The notes under the pieces: generated by a model
Told to the model about the DNA's origin: nothing
Databases searched by the model: none
Seen by the model: the letters and a program-made list of their open reading frames with translations, nothing else
From: CAVVAL01 sp963742725
Lineage (GTDB): Bacteria; Actinomycetota; Actinomycetes; Mycobacteriales; Cryptosporangiaceae
NCBI GenBank assembly: GCA_963742725.1
Contig: CAVUMX010000004.1
Coordinates: 1 to 64,000, forward strand
Reading direction: 5' to 3'
Length of the DNA stretch: 64,000 bases
Position numbers and translations under genes: made by a program
Part shown: positions 1-9,350 of the stretch, one piece after another
Numbering within the stretch: the stretch's first letter is position 1
Layout of the letters: the number at the start of each line of letters is the position of its first letter

Positions 1-237
1 ACCCTCCCCAACTGAGCCATGTGGCGTAACCACGGCTAGTTGCATTCCGCAATCAATTCGCCGCGAAGCGCAAGGCACAGTGCCTGCCCGCGCGGCCCCC
101 CTGCGTCCATTCCCGCCACCCGTCCCCAACAACGAATCCGTCGCAACCGCGGGCGGACGCGCCTCGCCGCCGGCCCGGCGCCGCGGCGCGTCGCCGCGCG
201 GGCGGTTGCGCCGCCGTTTTTCCCAAGGAAGGTGCTC

Positions 238-589
238 ATGCTCGTACTCAGCAGGCAACGCGACGAGACGATCATGATCGGCGACGACATCGAGGTCACC
301 GTGGTGGATATCCGCGGCGACAAGGTGCGTCTGGGGATCAATGCCCCGAAGGAGATCAGCGTCCACCGCAAAGAAGTCTACGACGCCATCCGCCGCGAGA
401 ACCGCGCGGCGGCGGCCGAGGCGGCCGGGTCGATCGTCTCGGCCGACGGCGCGGTGCGGCTCTGCGCCGCCGCCGCGCGCCGGCACGGCGGGACCCCTGC
501 TGCGCCCCCGTCCGGACGTGACCCCCACGGCGGGCCGGCAGCCCGCGGGCCCTTCGTCCCGAACCCGAACCACAGCAAGGAGACTCATC
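238..589 (+). CDS. csrA: CsrA-like RNA-binding translational regulator (3' end uncertain)
   Basis: The ATG at 238 follows a strong ribosome site (AAGGAAGG at 222-229). The first ~60 residues match CsrA/RsmA throughout: MLVLSRQRDETIMIGDDI at the start, VRLGINAPKEISVHRKEVYD in the middle. CsrA dimers bind GGA motifs in mRNA leaders and alter translation. The frame stays open long past the usual ~65-75 residues into a low-complexity Ala/Arg/Gly tail and runs through the following gene, so the true stop has probably been lost to an indel; I end the feature before the ParB start at 590. CsrA is not normally found in actinomycetes but is common in planctomycetes, proteobacteria and firmicutes, so its presence marks this end of the window as foreign. 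Identity is secure, the end is not. Confidence 0.8.
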
Positions 590-2720
590 GTGAACAGGAT
601 GATGAAGAAGCCGAAGGGGAAGAAGGGGAAGGAGCCGGACGCCGCCCCGACGCCGCCGGCGGGGCCGGAGACCGTCGAGCAGGTGCAGAGGCAGCTCGCG
701 GCGGCGGAGCGGAGCGCGACAAGGCCGGGTGGGGCAGGCAGGAGGCGATCGACGCGGAGATCTCCGGCCTGGGGCGGAAGCTGGACGCCGCCCGGCTCCG
801 GGAGATGCCGCTGCCGGCCTGCGCCGCCGCCGGCGGCGCTGAAGTTCAGGGAGGCGGAGGTCCCGCTGGACAAGGTCCGGAGCACCGGCAACCACCGGGA
901 GCTGGACGACGAGGTGGAGACGCAGCGGCTGGCCCGCACGCTCCAGACGCTCGGGCTCCAGCAGCGGGTTGGCGTCCGGGACGCGGGCGACGGCTCCTAC
1001 GAGCTGATCTTCGGCAGCCGGCGGACGGCGGCGGCCCGGTCGATCGGGTGGGAGAAGATCCCGGCCAAGGTCTACCCGGCGGGCCTGACCTGCGCCGAGG
1101 TGGAGATCCTGCGGACGATCGAGAACTTCGGCCGGCGGGACCTGTCGCCGGTGGAGCGGGCGATCGCCGTGGCGCGGACGATCGACGCGATCAACGCGAC
1201 GCTGGAGCCTCTGGAGTTCCACCACCGGCGCTTGCCCGTCGCCGGCGAGCTCGGGCCGGAGTTCCGCGAGATGGCCGGGTCGATCGACGTCAACAAGGCG
1301 TTCGCGCACGACCCGGCGATGCGGGAGGCCGCCCGGCTGTCACAGGCGATCGAGGCCGCCGGCGGGCTGGAGGCGTACGTCGGGCTACAGCTCGGCTAAC
1401 GCGAAGTGGGTCAAGGACCACTGCTACGTGTCCCGGCTCGGCGGCCGGGCGCGGCGCTTCTGGCGGGCCACCGGATCGACGTGGGCCACGCGCGGGAACT
1501 GGCCAAGCTCGGCGACCCGGACGCCGCCGACAACATCGCCGAGGACGCCGCGCGGGACGAGAAGGGGCTGGGCGGGCAGGACGTCGAGGCGACCCGTCGG
1601 ATGGTGGTGGAGGCCTGCGGTCGCTGCGGACGGTGCCGTGGCGGCTGGACGTGGCGTTCGGGCACGGCGTGAAGGGCTACACCGGCCACGCCTGCGCCAC
1701 CTGCCCGCACAACTCACGGAGCGACCCGGACCTGTTCGGCGGCACGATGGCCGACGAGCCGGAGGCCGGCGTCTGCACCAACGAGGGGTGCTTCCGGGCC
1801 AAGGAGGAGATCGTCGCCCGGGACGTCGAGAAGATGATCCCCAAGGCGCGGGCGGCGGCGAAAAGGGGGCGGCGCTGACCGAGAACGGCCTGGCCGCTGT
1901 CGTCCCCCACCACGTCAAGCCGTCGTCGGCGGTGCGGAAGGCGAAGAAGGTGATCGAGCCGGAGCTGGCGGCGGCCGCCGCCGGGGGCCAGCCGGCGGGC
2001 GGCGGGTCGGCCGGGCCGACGGAGGGCCGGGCCGGGCGGCAGGCTTCGCCCCGGGAGCAGGCGGAGCAGCAGCTCAGCGCCAGGGAGAGCGCGTGGAGAA
2101 ACGACGGGTACGAAAAGCTGGAGGCGGCGGCCCTGGACGTGCCGGCGCGGCTGGCGTGCCTCGCCCTGCTGCAGGCGATGCCGGGCCTCGACCCCTACGG
2201 CGACGAGGCGGACCTGCTGAAGGAGTTCGCCGGCCCGATCGCCCTGGCGGGCGCCGCCGACGTCGGCGGCCTGGCCGCGGCGGTCGCGGCGGCCTTGAAG
2301 CGGGTGAAGGAGAGGTGGGGCCGCCAGGTCCCGATCCTGGAGGACGGGCCGCCGGCGGGGCTCGTCGCGCTGCTGGCGGCGGGCTGGGGCGTGGATCTGC
2401 CGCCGCGGCCGAAGCTGGAGGACTTCCTGCCGGGGAAGGAGCCGGTGGCGGCGCCGGCGGCCGAGCCGTCGTCGGAAGGCGCCGGCGCGACGTCCGACCT
2501 CCGACGGTGCCGGGTGTGCGGCTGCACGTCGGGCGACTGCGGAAACTGTGTCGAGAAGACGGGCGACCCCTGCGATTGGGTCGAGTGGGACCTGTGCAGC
2601 GCCTGCACGGACGAGGCGAGGAAGTCGCGTTACGCCAACCCGCCGGGCGGCTCGGCTACGTCGGCGCGGCCGCCCTCACCGACCGCCAGTACGACCTGCT
2701 GGAAGAGGGCGCCGGACGGG
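590..2720 (+). pseudogene. ParB/Spo0J-like protein with Cys-rich zinc motifs, frameshifted
   Basis: Starts at GTG 590 after AAGGAG. Reading by homology requires hopping between all three frames (approximate switches near 700, 830, 1390, 1445, 1620, 1870 and 2640). The best block (about 840-1396) carries a ParB/Srx-type domain: IFGSRRTAAARSIGW followed by ENFGRRDLSPVERAIAVART, the conserved ParB N-terminal motifs. Later comes a Cys cluster with the pattern CATCPHNSRSDPDLFGG then CTNEGCFRAK, seen in ParB-like proteins of phages and plasmids, and near 2510-2620 a second cluster (CRVCGCTSGDCGNC ... CSAC). ParB-like proteins bind DNA and use CTP or nuclease activity in partition or phage replication. 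Either the gene is dead or the sequence here carries many indel errors. Domain recognition is good; exact structure is not. Confidence 0.65.
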
Positions 2721-2724
2721 GGCG

Positions 2725-2905
2725 ATGGGGGAGCGCGGCGTCATCGTCTGCGAAACCGCGGCGGACGAGGAGGCCGGGGCCGACCTGCTGTCCCGCGGGC
2801 TGGTCGAGTCGGTCGAGATCAACGACACGGTCGAGCTGACGATCACGCCCAAGGGGCTCTTCTCGGTCGGCTTCCCGGTGAAATTCCTGAACGGTGGCGC
2901 CGCCG
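2725..2905 (+). CDS. Small hypothetical protein of the foreign module (3' end frameshifted)
   Basis: ATG at 2725 opens a frame reading MGERGVIVCETAADEEAGAD and then DTVELTITPKGLFSVGFPVKF. The composition is like a compact acidic alpha/beta protein; I recognise no family. It lies between the ParB-like and methyltransferase remnants, in the same direction. The frame runs on into arginine-rich nonsense after about residue 60, while the neighbouring frames then carry an SH3-like stretch (GFSVGDRVQLG ... GRLGTVTAVQSGNPDLAFVEW) that probably belongs to the next gene. Called mainly on codon plausibility and position. Confidence 0.35.
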
Positions 2906-4239
2906 GACGTCGCCCCGGCCGGCTTCTCCGTCGGCGATCGCGTCCAGCTGGGCCTCGGAAGTGCCGGGGCGGGGGAACTGTGGCCGGCTCGGCACCGTCA
3001 CCGCCGTGCAGTCCGGCAATCCCGACCTCGCCTTCGTCGAGTGGGACCGCTCGGGCGGCGGGAGAAATAAGGGGGGCGGCTGGGAGAAGGTGACCAACCT
3101 GAAGGCCCTGAAGGAAAGCCCGGCCGCGGCCGGCGCGAGTGAGCCCGCCGCGGTGCCGGAGAAGGCGAAGTTCCACGCCCTGGACGAAGACGTCGCCGGG
3201 GTCCTGCGGTCCCGGGTCGAATACGACGGCGACAAGGTGCGGATCACGGGGGAGCGGCTGGAGGGCAAGCTCTACCAGCGCGCTAAGAAGGCGCTGGAGC
3301 TGCTCGGCGGCGAGTGGAAGGGCGGCAAGGTGCAGGCCCACGTCTTACCCGGCGAGGCCCGGCCCCTGGTCGAGGCGGTGCTGGGCGACGGGAAGGTGCT
3401 GGACCGGAAGAAGACGTTCCAGTTCTTCGAGACGCCGCGTGCGCTGGCCGAGCGGATGGTCGAGCTGGCAGGGATCGGACCGGGCATGTCCGTTCTGGAG
3501 CCTTCCGCCGGCCTGTGCGATCGCGGATGCCATTCGCGAGCTGCGCATCCCGGCGAAGCAATCCTCTGCGTCGAACTGGACGGGAGAAGTCACGTCGGCT
3601 CGTGCAAAAGGGGTACTCGGTCGTCACCGGGGATTTCCTGGAGCACGAGAGGAGGGAACGACCGGTCTACGACCGGGTCCTCATGAACCCGCCGTTCACC
3701 GGCGGCCAGGACGCCGACCACGTCCGCCACGCGTTCGGGATGCTCAAGCCGGGCGGCCGGTGGTCGCGATCATGTCGAGCGGCCCGTGGTTCCGGGAGGA
3801 TCGCAAGAGCCGTGAATTCAGGGAGCTGGCTCGGCTCGCCGGGCTCGCTGGTGACCGTCGAGGAGGACCTGCCGTCCGGCACCTTCCGCGAGAGCGGCAC
3901 GGAGGGGTCTCGGCGAAGCTGATCGTGCTGGACAACTCGAAGGCACCGCCCGCCGCCGCCGACGACTTCGAGGACCCGCCGGCGGCGGCCGGGGTGCCCG
4001 CGGCGGTGCGCCGTGACGTCAACGACCTCCCGCCGGAGAACCGTGCCTACGCGTGCGGAGTCTGGCGACTGGGGCCGCCCGACCGTGCCCCGACGCACAA
4101 GGACGGCCTCTCCCTGGTGCGTCAGGTCGAGATCCAGGAACTGCGCCTGGAGGCGATCGCCGTCGACGAGGGCATCCCGTTCGGGGGGAAATCCCCGGCG
4201 GCCACCGGCAGGGGCAGGAAGGGGGGCCGCAGATCATGA
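2906..4239 (+). pseudogene. DNA N6-adenine methyltransferase, frameshifted
   Basis: A coherent protein is spread over three frames. It begins with a small SH3-like segment (VSGNPDLAFVEWDRSGGG region near 3010-3060), then ALDEDVAGVLRSRVEYDGDK, then the methyltransferase entry FQFFETPRALAERMVELA and the SAM-binding motif MSVLEPSAGL (about 3485-3515). After further frame switches come GYSVVTGDFLE and the catalytic motif VLMNPPFTGG (about 3680-3705), whose NPPF is the N6-adenine/amino-methylase signature, then VVAIMSSGPWFREDRKSREF. The same architecture occurs in phage and mobile-element methylases. The stop at 4237-4239 overlaps the next start (ATGA). As sequenced it cannot give a full enzyme. 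Confidence 0.65.
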
Positions 4240-4602
4240 CTCAGGCCACACTCCCGCCCGTCGCCCCGCCGGCCGGCCCCTCCGCACGCGGCGAGGACCT
4301 GATCCGCGGCATCCTGACGGCGGGCGCCTGTCCGCCGCTGCGAGCTGAGGGAGGAGCTTGTCCGCGTCGTGGAGCGGCTCCGCGAGGTGGAGGGGGTCGT
4401 CGAGCTGCTGGGCGGGCCGCCGGCGCGGCCCGGGCGCCGGGCGGACGGCAAAAGCCGCGTACCGGCCCCGCGACCCGATCGGCCCGACCCGCCGGCGCGT
4501 CCCGCCCCGGCGCGGGGACGACGCCTCCGTAAACTTGCTGAAGATGCTGCGGGTGTCTGCAGACCCTCAGCTCGGACAGCTTTGTCATCCGATGGTGCTT
4601 AA
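4236..4602 (+). CDS. Small helical protein of the foreign module (frameshifted)
   Basis: ATG 4236 overlaps the methyltransferase stop in an ATGA, so it was translationally coupled. It begins MTQATLPPVAPPAGPSARG. After about residue 30 the sensible continuation lies in another frame as a charged helix (LREELVRVVERLREVEGVVE, about 4343-4400) that looks like a short coiled coil. It then turns Pro/Arg-rich. No family recognised. It is the last element that resembles the foreign block; the sequence changes character after about 4620. Confidence 0.35.
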
Positions 4603-4866
4603 GCCCACGTCAGGAGGCTGAGCAGCCGATAGTCAACGCCCTTGAACATCTACCCCCGCCAACGCATCGCGCCATCATGCTAGAAAACGTAAACAGATGG
4701 TTTCAGGACGCTTGGGGGTGGTCAACGGGATAGTGGGTATTGACGTACATCTGACAAATGTGTAACAAAACCCAGAGGGCAAACGATCAGCTCGTTACAA
4801 AGGACTGTGCCCAGGTCGCAGCAGAACCGGCCCACCCGCCTACAGCGGGTGGGCCGGAACGGTCGC
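4603..4866. other. Junction region between foreign block and actinomycete DNA
   Basis: No coding potential seen. The first ~190 bp are less GC-rich than either flank (runs such as CTAGAAAACGTAAACAGATG and GTGTAACAAAACC). A TTGACG at 4740 and a TAACAA at 4763 are 17 bp apart and could be a plus-strand promoter, but no plus-strand gene follows it. The right end is the terminator of the epoxide hydrolase gene. Confidence 0.5.
4827..4857 (-). terminator. Hairpin terminator of the epoxide hydrolase gene
   Basis: Perfect 13-bp inverted repeat CCGGCCCACCCGC / GCGGGTGGGCCGG with a 5-nt loop, 9 bp beyond the minus-strand stop at 4867. No U-tract, as is usual for actinomycete terminators. Confidence 0.75.
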
Positions 4867-5997
4867 TCAGCGCAGGGTTTGGAAGAACGTGCGGACGTCT
4901 TCGACGAGGAGATCGGGGACCTCCAGCGCCGCGAAGTGGCCGCCCTCGTCGAACTCGGTCCAGCGCACGATCGTGTTCGACTCCTCGGCGAACCGGCGGA
5001 TGGCGATGTCCTCGGCGAAGTTCGCGACGGCCGTCGGCACGGTGGACTTCGTCGGCCAGTTTCCGCTGTGCATGACCTCGTAGTAGATGTTCCCGGCCGA
5101 CGCCGCCGTGTTGGTCAGCCAGTACAGGGTCACGTTGGTGAGGATCCGGTCGCGGTCGACGTTGTCCTCGGGCAGTTCGCCGCCGTGGGTCCACTCGCGG
5201 AACTTCTCGACGATCCAGGCGAGCTGGCCGGCGGGGGAGTCGGACAGCCCGTAGGACAGGGTCTGGGGCCGGGTGGCCTGCTGCTGGAAGTAGCCGTTGC
5301 CGTCGCTGTTGAAGTTCTGCATCCGCTCGTACCGGACCTTTTCGGCATCGGTCAGCGTTTCGACGTCGAAGGCTCGCAGCGGGATGAAGCCGACGCTGGC
5401 GGCGTTGACGTGCACGCCGATGACGTGGTCCGGCGCGGCCCGACCGAGGTCGGGCATGATCGTGGCGCCCCAGTCACCGCCCTGCGCGCCGTACCGCTCG
5501 TAGCCGAGCCGGCTCATGAGTTCGGCGATGGCGCGCGCCATCCGCGCCGTGTCCCAGCCGGGCGAGGTGGTCGGGCCGGAGAACCCGAATCCGGGCAGCG
5601 ACGGGATCACGACGTGGAACGCGTCGGCCGGGTCGGACGGGTTCGTCAGCGGCTCGATCATGTCGAGGAACTCCACGACGGACCCGGGCCAGCCGTGCGA
5701 CAGCACCAGCGGCAGCGCGCCCTCGTGCGGCGACCGGACGTGCAGGAAGTGGATGTTCTGGCCGTCGATCTCGGTCGTGAACTGCGGGTACGAGTTGAGC
5801 CGCGCCTCGTGCTCACGCCAGTCGTAGCCGTCGGCCCAGTACTTGGCGAGGCCGGTGAGGTAGTCCACCGGCACGCCGCGGCTCCAGTCGCCGGCGAGCG
5901 CGGCGGGCCAGCGGGTGTTCGCCAGTCGGGCGCGGAGGTCGTCGAGGTCGGCCTGCGGGACGTCGATCCGGAACGGGGTGATCGTCGAGTTCGTCAT
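4867..5997 (-). CDS. Epoxide hydrolase (alpha/beta hydrolase with EHN domain)
   Basis: 376 residues from ATG 5997 (MTNSTITPFRIDVPQADLDD). It has the N-terminal EHN segment that covers the active site in juvenile-hormone/microsomal-type epoxide hydrolases, the oxyanion-hole motif LSHGWPGSVVEF, the nucleophile motif GAQGGDWGAT in which Asp attacks the epoxide, and the catalytic His in DEGGHFAALEVPDLL. The reaction is hydrolysis of an epoxide to a vicinal diol, in the cytoplasm. A longer frame starts at 6090 but would run through the divergent regulator, so I prefer 5997. The divergent WYL regulator 64 bp away is the likely controller. Substrate unknown. Confidence 0.88.
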   Translation of the reverse strand: MTNSTITPFRIDVPQADLDDLRARLANTRWPAALAGDWSRGVPVDYLTGLAKYWADGYDWREHEARLNSYPQFTTEIDGQNIHFLHVRSPHEGALPLVLSHGWPGSVVEFLDMIEPLTNPSDPADAFHVVIPSLPGFGFSGPTTSPGWDTARMARAIAELMSRLGYERYGAQGGDWGATIMPDLGRAAPDHVIGVHVNAASVGFIPLRAFDVETLTDAEKVRYERMQNFNSDGNGYFQQQATRPQTLSYGLSDSPAGQLAWIVEKFREWTHGGELPEDNVDRDRILTNVTLYWLTNTAASAGNIYYEVMHSGNWPTKSTVPTAVANFAEDIAIRRFAEESNTIVRWTEFDEGGHFAALEVPDLLVEDVRTFFQTLR

Positions 5998-6061
5998 GGA
6001 TACAAGCGTAGAAGCCGGTGCGGACAGCTTTGGTCCTAACCGTGGGGCAAACTTCGAAACT
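5998..6061. promoter_or_regulatory. Divergent promoter region, epoxide hydrolase / WYL regulator
   Basis: 64 bp separate the two divergent starts, so both promoters and any operator must lie here or overlap the coding starts. It is slightly less GC-rich than its flanks (GACAGCTTTGGTCCTAACCG). I see no clear dyad. Confidence 0.5.
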
Positions 6062-7051
6062 ATGTGGGACACCTCGGCACGGCTGCTCAAGCTGCTCTCG
6101 TTGCTCCAGACCCGCCGCGACTGGTCCGGGGCGGAGCTGGCCGACCGGCTCGGCGTGACGCCCCGGACGGTCCGCCGGGACGTCGACCGGCTCCGCGGCC
6201 TCGGCTACCCGGTCCTCGCGACCGTCGGCGTGCCCGGCTACCGGCTCGGCCCCGGCACGTCCCTCCCGCCGCTGCTGCTCGACGACGAGGAGGCCGTCGC
6301 GGTCGCCGTCGGGCTCCGCAGCGCCGCCGGCGGGACGGTCGCCGGTATCGAGGAGACGTCCGTGCGGGCGCTGGCCAAGCTCGAGCAGGTACTGCCGTCG
6401 AGGCTGCGGCACCGGGTCGGCGCGTTGAGTGCGGCGATGGTCCCGCTGATGGGCGGCGGTCCGACAGTCGACGCGGACACGCTGGTCGCCGTCGCGGCGG
6501 CGTGCCGGGACCACCAGCGCTTCCGGTTCGACTACCGCGCGGGCGACGGCACCACCACGGTCCGGACGACCGAACCCCACAAGCTCGTCCACACCGGACG
6601 GCGCTGGTACCTCGTCGCCTGGGACGTCGACCGCGACGACTGGCGCACGTTTCGCGCCGACCGGATCACGCCCCGGATCCCCACCGGTCCGAAGTTCACG
6701 CCGCGCGAGGCGCCCGACACCGACATCGCGGGCTACACGTCCTACGCCGTCTCCACCGCGCCGTACCGCTACCAGGGCGTCTTCACGATGCACGCGCCGG
6801 CCGCCGACGTGTCGGACGTCGTCTCACCCACCGCCTGCGTCGTGGAACCGATCGACGAGCGGTCGTGCCGGCTCCGCGCGGGGTCCAACACGCTCGACGG
6901 CCTCGCGATCTACGTGGCCATGTTCGGCTTCGAGTTCACCGTGCACGGGCCGCCGGAGCTGGTCGAACACATCGGCAAGGCAGCCGGACGGCTCAGCAGG
7001 TCGGTCACGGCGCCGGCCGCCGCGACGCCCGACGGTCACGACCTGAGGTAG
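6062..7051 (+). CDS. WYL-domain transcriptional regulator
   Basis: 329 residues from ATG 6062. The N-terminal helix-turn-helix (about residues 6-60) reads SARLLKLLSLLQTRRDWSG then LADRLGVTPRTVRRDVDRL, the DeoR/HTH_11 type. The WYL domain (about 140-210) includes FRFDYRAGDG, EPHKLVHTGRRWYLVAWD and FRADRI, where the W-Y-L core binds a nucleotide or other ligand. A WCX-like C-terminal part follows. Such regulators usually control the adjacent divergent gene, here the epoxide hydrolase. The 3' end overlaps the convergent response regulator gene by 16 bp. Confidence 0.9.
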   Translation: MWDTSARLLKLLSLLQTRRDWSGAELADRLGVTPRTVRRDVDRLRGLGYPVLATVGVPGYRLGPGTSLPPLLLDDEEAVAVAVGLRSAAGGTVAGIEETSVRALAKLEQVLPSRLRHRVGALSAAMVPLMGGGPTVDADTLVAVAAACRDHQRFRFDYRAGDGTTTVRTTEPHKLVHTGRRWYLVAWDVDRDDWRTFRADRITPRIPTGPKFTPREAPDTDIAGYTSYAVSTAPYRYQGVFTMHAPAADVSDVVSPTACVVEPIDERSCRLRAGSNTLDGLAIYVAMFGFEFTVHGPPELVEHIGKAAGRLSRSVTAPAAATPDGHDLR

Positions 7052-7680
7052 GCCAGCACCGCGAGGACGCGGCGGTTCTGGTCGCCGTCCACGTGCAGTT
7101 CGAGCTTGGTGAAGATGTTCGTGACGTGCTTCTCCACCGCGCCTTCGGTGACGACCAGGTCCCGCGCGATCGCCGTGTTCGACTTCCCCTCGGCCATGAG
7201 CGAGAGAACATCCTGCTCGCGCTGGGTCAGCGCTGTTATCGGGTCCTTGTGCCGCCGCCGGGTCAACAACTGGCCCACCACCTCCGGGTCGAGAACCGTG
7301 CCGCCCGACGCGACCCGGCGAAGCCCGTCGAGGAAGTCGTCGATGTCCACGACGCGATCCTTGAGCAGGTACCCGACGGCGCCGGCCCGGTCGGCCAGCA
7401 GGTCGTCGGCGTAGGAGACCTCGACGTACTGGGACAGCACGAGGATCGGCGCCCCCGGTACCTGCGCCCGTGCCTGCACCGCCGCGCGCAGGCCCTCGTC
7501 GGTGTGGGTGGGAGGCATCCGGACGTCCACGATGGACACGTCCGGCCGGTGCGTGACGATCGCGTCCACCAGGGACGGCCCGTCGCCGACCGCCGCGAGG
7601 ACCGTGTGATCGGCCTCTTCGAGCAACCGGACCAGCCCCTCCCGGAGCAGTACCGCGTCATCCGCCACTACGACCCGCAT
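7036..7680 (-). CDS. LuxR/NarL-type two-component response regulator
   Basis: 214 residues. The receiver domain (1-120) has the acidic pair D7/D8, phosphoacceptor D52 in SIVDVRMPP and the conserved Lys in GYLLKDRV. The C-terminal LuxR helix-turn-helix (about 145-205) reads LTQREQDVLSLMAEGKSNTAIA. It overlaps the end of the upstream sensor kinase gene by 13 bp, so the two are co-translated and form one signalling system. Phosphorylated protein should bind DNA, most likely also its own promoter near 8.97-9.04 kb. Confidence 0.93.
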   Translation of the reverse strand: MRVVVADDAVLLREGLVRLLEEADHTVLAAVGDGPSLVDAIVTHRPDVSIVDVRMPPTHTDEGLRAAVQARAQVPGAPILVLSQYVEVSYADDLLADRAGAVGYLLKDRVVDIDDFLDGLRRVASGGTVLDPEVVGQLLTRRRHKDPITALTQREQDVLSLMAEGKSNTAIARDLVVTEGAVEKHVTNIFTKLELHVDGDQNRRVLAVLAYLRS

Positions 7681-8924
7681 GGGACCTCCGCCACCAGCAT
7701 TGTGGGACCGCCGTCAGGACTGTTCACGGCGAGTTCCCCGTCTACGGCCCGCACGCGGTCCGCGAGTCCGGCCAGCCCGTGCCCCTTCGCGAGGTGCGCG
7801 CCGCCGACCCCGTCATCCTCGACCATCAGGTACACGGCTCCGTTCCGGCGCTTGACGGTGACGGACGCCGCTGTCGCCCCGCTGTGCTTCGCGACGTTGG
7901 TCAACGCCTCGGCCGCGACGAAGTAGATCGTGTTCTCGACGGCGTCCGGGAGGCGCCCCTCGACGGCGACGTCCAGGCTGACCGGGATGATCGAGCGGCC
8001 CGCCAGCGCGGCGAGCGCAGGGCCGAGGCCCCGGTCGGCCAGGATCGGCGGCGCGATGCCGCGGGACAGGGCGCGCAGTTCGTCCAGGGCGTCCCGGGTC
8101 TGCCCGACGGCCTCGGTGAGGGTCTGGCGGGCGGCGTCCGGATCGCGGTCGAGCTGGCGTTGCGCGCGGGACAGGTCCATCGCCAGCCGGACCAGCCGCT
8201 GCTGCGGACCGTCGTGGATGTCCCGCTCCAGCCGGCGCAGCGCGGTGGCCTCGGCGGACACGGCGGCGGCACGGCTCTCGGTCAGCTCCTCGATCCGTCC
8301 CTGGAGCTGCGCGAGGTTCGTGAGGAGCGCGCGGGAGAAGCCGGCGTGCAGCGCGACGGCGGCCCGCAGGACGTACGGCAGCGTGACCAGCGCGAGCGCC
8401 CCGATTCCGGCGTGGAAGATCAGCCGTTTGATCTCGGTGTCCGAGCCGAGCACGGCCTTGACGACCGGGTTGCCCTCGTCGTCGTCCGGCAGGTACCGGT
8501 ACCAGATCGGGTAGGTGACCCCGCCGAGCGCCAGCGCCCACCAGGTCATGGCGACCACGAACCCGATGACGGACGGGATGAGCGCGAAGAGCCCGTGCAG
8601 GAGGTCGAGCCAGGTCTGGCCCTGCCGGACGGGCGCGATCGCGCGCCGGAACCAGCCGGCCCCAGGATCGGCGTGCCGGTAGACCGGGCGGGGCACCGGG
8701 GCGCCCTGCAACCGCTGCAGCCGCAGCCGTTCCACGTCTGCGAAGCCCCTCGCCATGAGCAGCGCCACCGCCAGCACCGGCAGCCCGATGACGAACACCG
8801 ACAGCACGGTGCCGGTGACGAAGAACGCGAGCAGCAGCGAAAAGCTGAGTATGGCGACGGGCAGGCCGACGACCAGGTACTCGGTGTCGAGCCCGACGCG
8901 GCGGACGAGGGTGGGTGCGGTCAT
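7668..8924 (-). CDS. Sensor histidine kinase (HisKA_3, NarL-partner type)
   Basis: 418 residues from ATG 8924. Two pairs of hydrophobic segments (about 17-57 and 108-135, plus 165-190) make a membrane sensor of the putative-sensor/PspC-like layout. The dimerisation helix carries phospho-acceptor H237 in ERDIHDGPQQRLV, the HisKA_3 signature. The ATPase part has N box AAEALTNVAKHSG and G box VEDDGVGGAHLAKGHGLAG. It is the partner of the overlapping response regulator. The input signal cannot be told; the architecture is typical of cell-envelope stress sensors. Confidence 0.92.
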   Translation of the reverse strand: MTAPTLVRRVGLDTEYLVVGLPVAILSFSLLLAFFVTGTVLSVFVIGLPVLAVALLMARGFADVERLRLQRLQGAPVPRPVYRHADPGAGWFRRAIAPVRQGQTWLDLLHGLFALIPSVIGFVVAMTWWALALGGVTYPIWYRYLPDDDEGNPVVKAVLGSDTEIKRLIFHAGIGALALVTLPYVLRAAVALHAGFSRALLTNLAQLQGRIEELTESRAAAVSAEATALRRLERDIHDGPQQRLVRLAMDLSRAQRQLDRDPDAARQTLTEAVGQTRDALDELRALSRGIAPPILADRGLGPALAALAGRSIIPVSLDVAVEGRLPDAVENTIYFVAAEALTNVAKHSGATAASVTVKRRNGAVYLMVEDDGVGGAHLAKGHGLAGLADRVRAVDGELAVNSPDGGPTMLVAEVPCGS

Positions 8925-9223
8925 GGGGTCAACGCTAGGCCGCGGCCGCGCGCCGTCCCATCCGGCGGCCTGGCCGGTCGGACCTCGGGTTTCCCCCACC
9001 GGTCGGATCGTGCACCGTGGCTTCACGATCCCACCGGTCGGAACGCGACGGGCGGGACGTGAACCCGCAGTCACCCTAGGTGAGCTACCGATGCCCGTTT
9101 CGTGCCTCCCTGTGCGGATCCTCGGTGAGATCATCCACAGAGGTTTGCGCGAATACCTTGCGGAGCGTGGCAAGCAGGTACGCTCCCGATTGATCGCTGG
9201 TCCAGCGGCGCCTCCCCCACGGC
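8925..9223. promoter_or_regulatory. Upstream region of the kinase operon with repeated CCGGTCGGA
   Basis: No gene here. CCGGTCGGA occurs three times (within 8972-8982, 8997-9007 and 9032-9042). Between the last two lies a perfect 8-bp inverted repeat GGATCGTG (9005-9012) / CACGATCC (9024-9031) with 11 bp between arms. The arrangement just upstream of the divergent kinase operon suggests binding sites for the LuxR-type regulator. The rest leads into the riboswitch on the plus strand. Confidence 0.4.
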
Positions 9224-9350
9224 GTCCCCGGCGGTCGCCGCCTAATCGCCCGCGAGGGCGAGCCGGGGACCCAGGTTTCTGGGGTGAATCCGCGAAAGCG
9301 GTAGGGCCTACTTCCCGCCCGAACCCGTCAGCTAACTCGGTCGGCGGTCG
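9224..9350 (+). ncRNA. c-di-AMP riboswitch (ydaO/yuaA class)
   Basis: Conserved aptamer blocks appear in order: TAATCGCCCGCGAGGGCGA, GCCGGGGACCCAGG (9262 on), GGGGTGAATCC (9281 on), GTAGGGCCTACTTCCCG (9301 on), CCGAACCCGTCAGCTAAC (9319 on) and the closing GGCGG. Stem P1 can form between GCCGCC 9237-9242 and GGCGGT 9343-9348. In actinobacteria this class sits upstream of secreted cell-wall hydrolases and represses them when c-di-AMP is high; here it ends 25 bp before the start of a secreted peptidase-like gene. A 9-nt segment just 5' of the aptamer (GTCCCCGGC, 9224-9232) is exactly complementary to the conserved GCCGGGGAC (9262-9270) and could compete with aptamer folding. Confidence 0.9.

Noticed and set aside
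4740..4768. Sigma-70-like promoter TTGACG-N17-TAACAA on the plus strand
   Set aside because: The -10 match is poor and no plus-strand gene follows; the next gene is on the minus strand.
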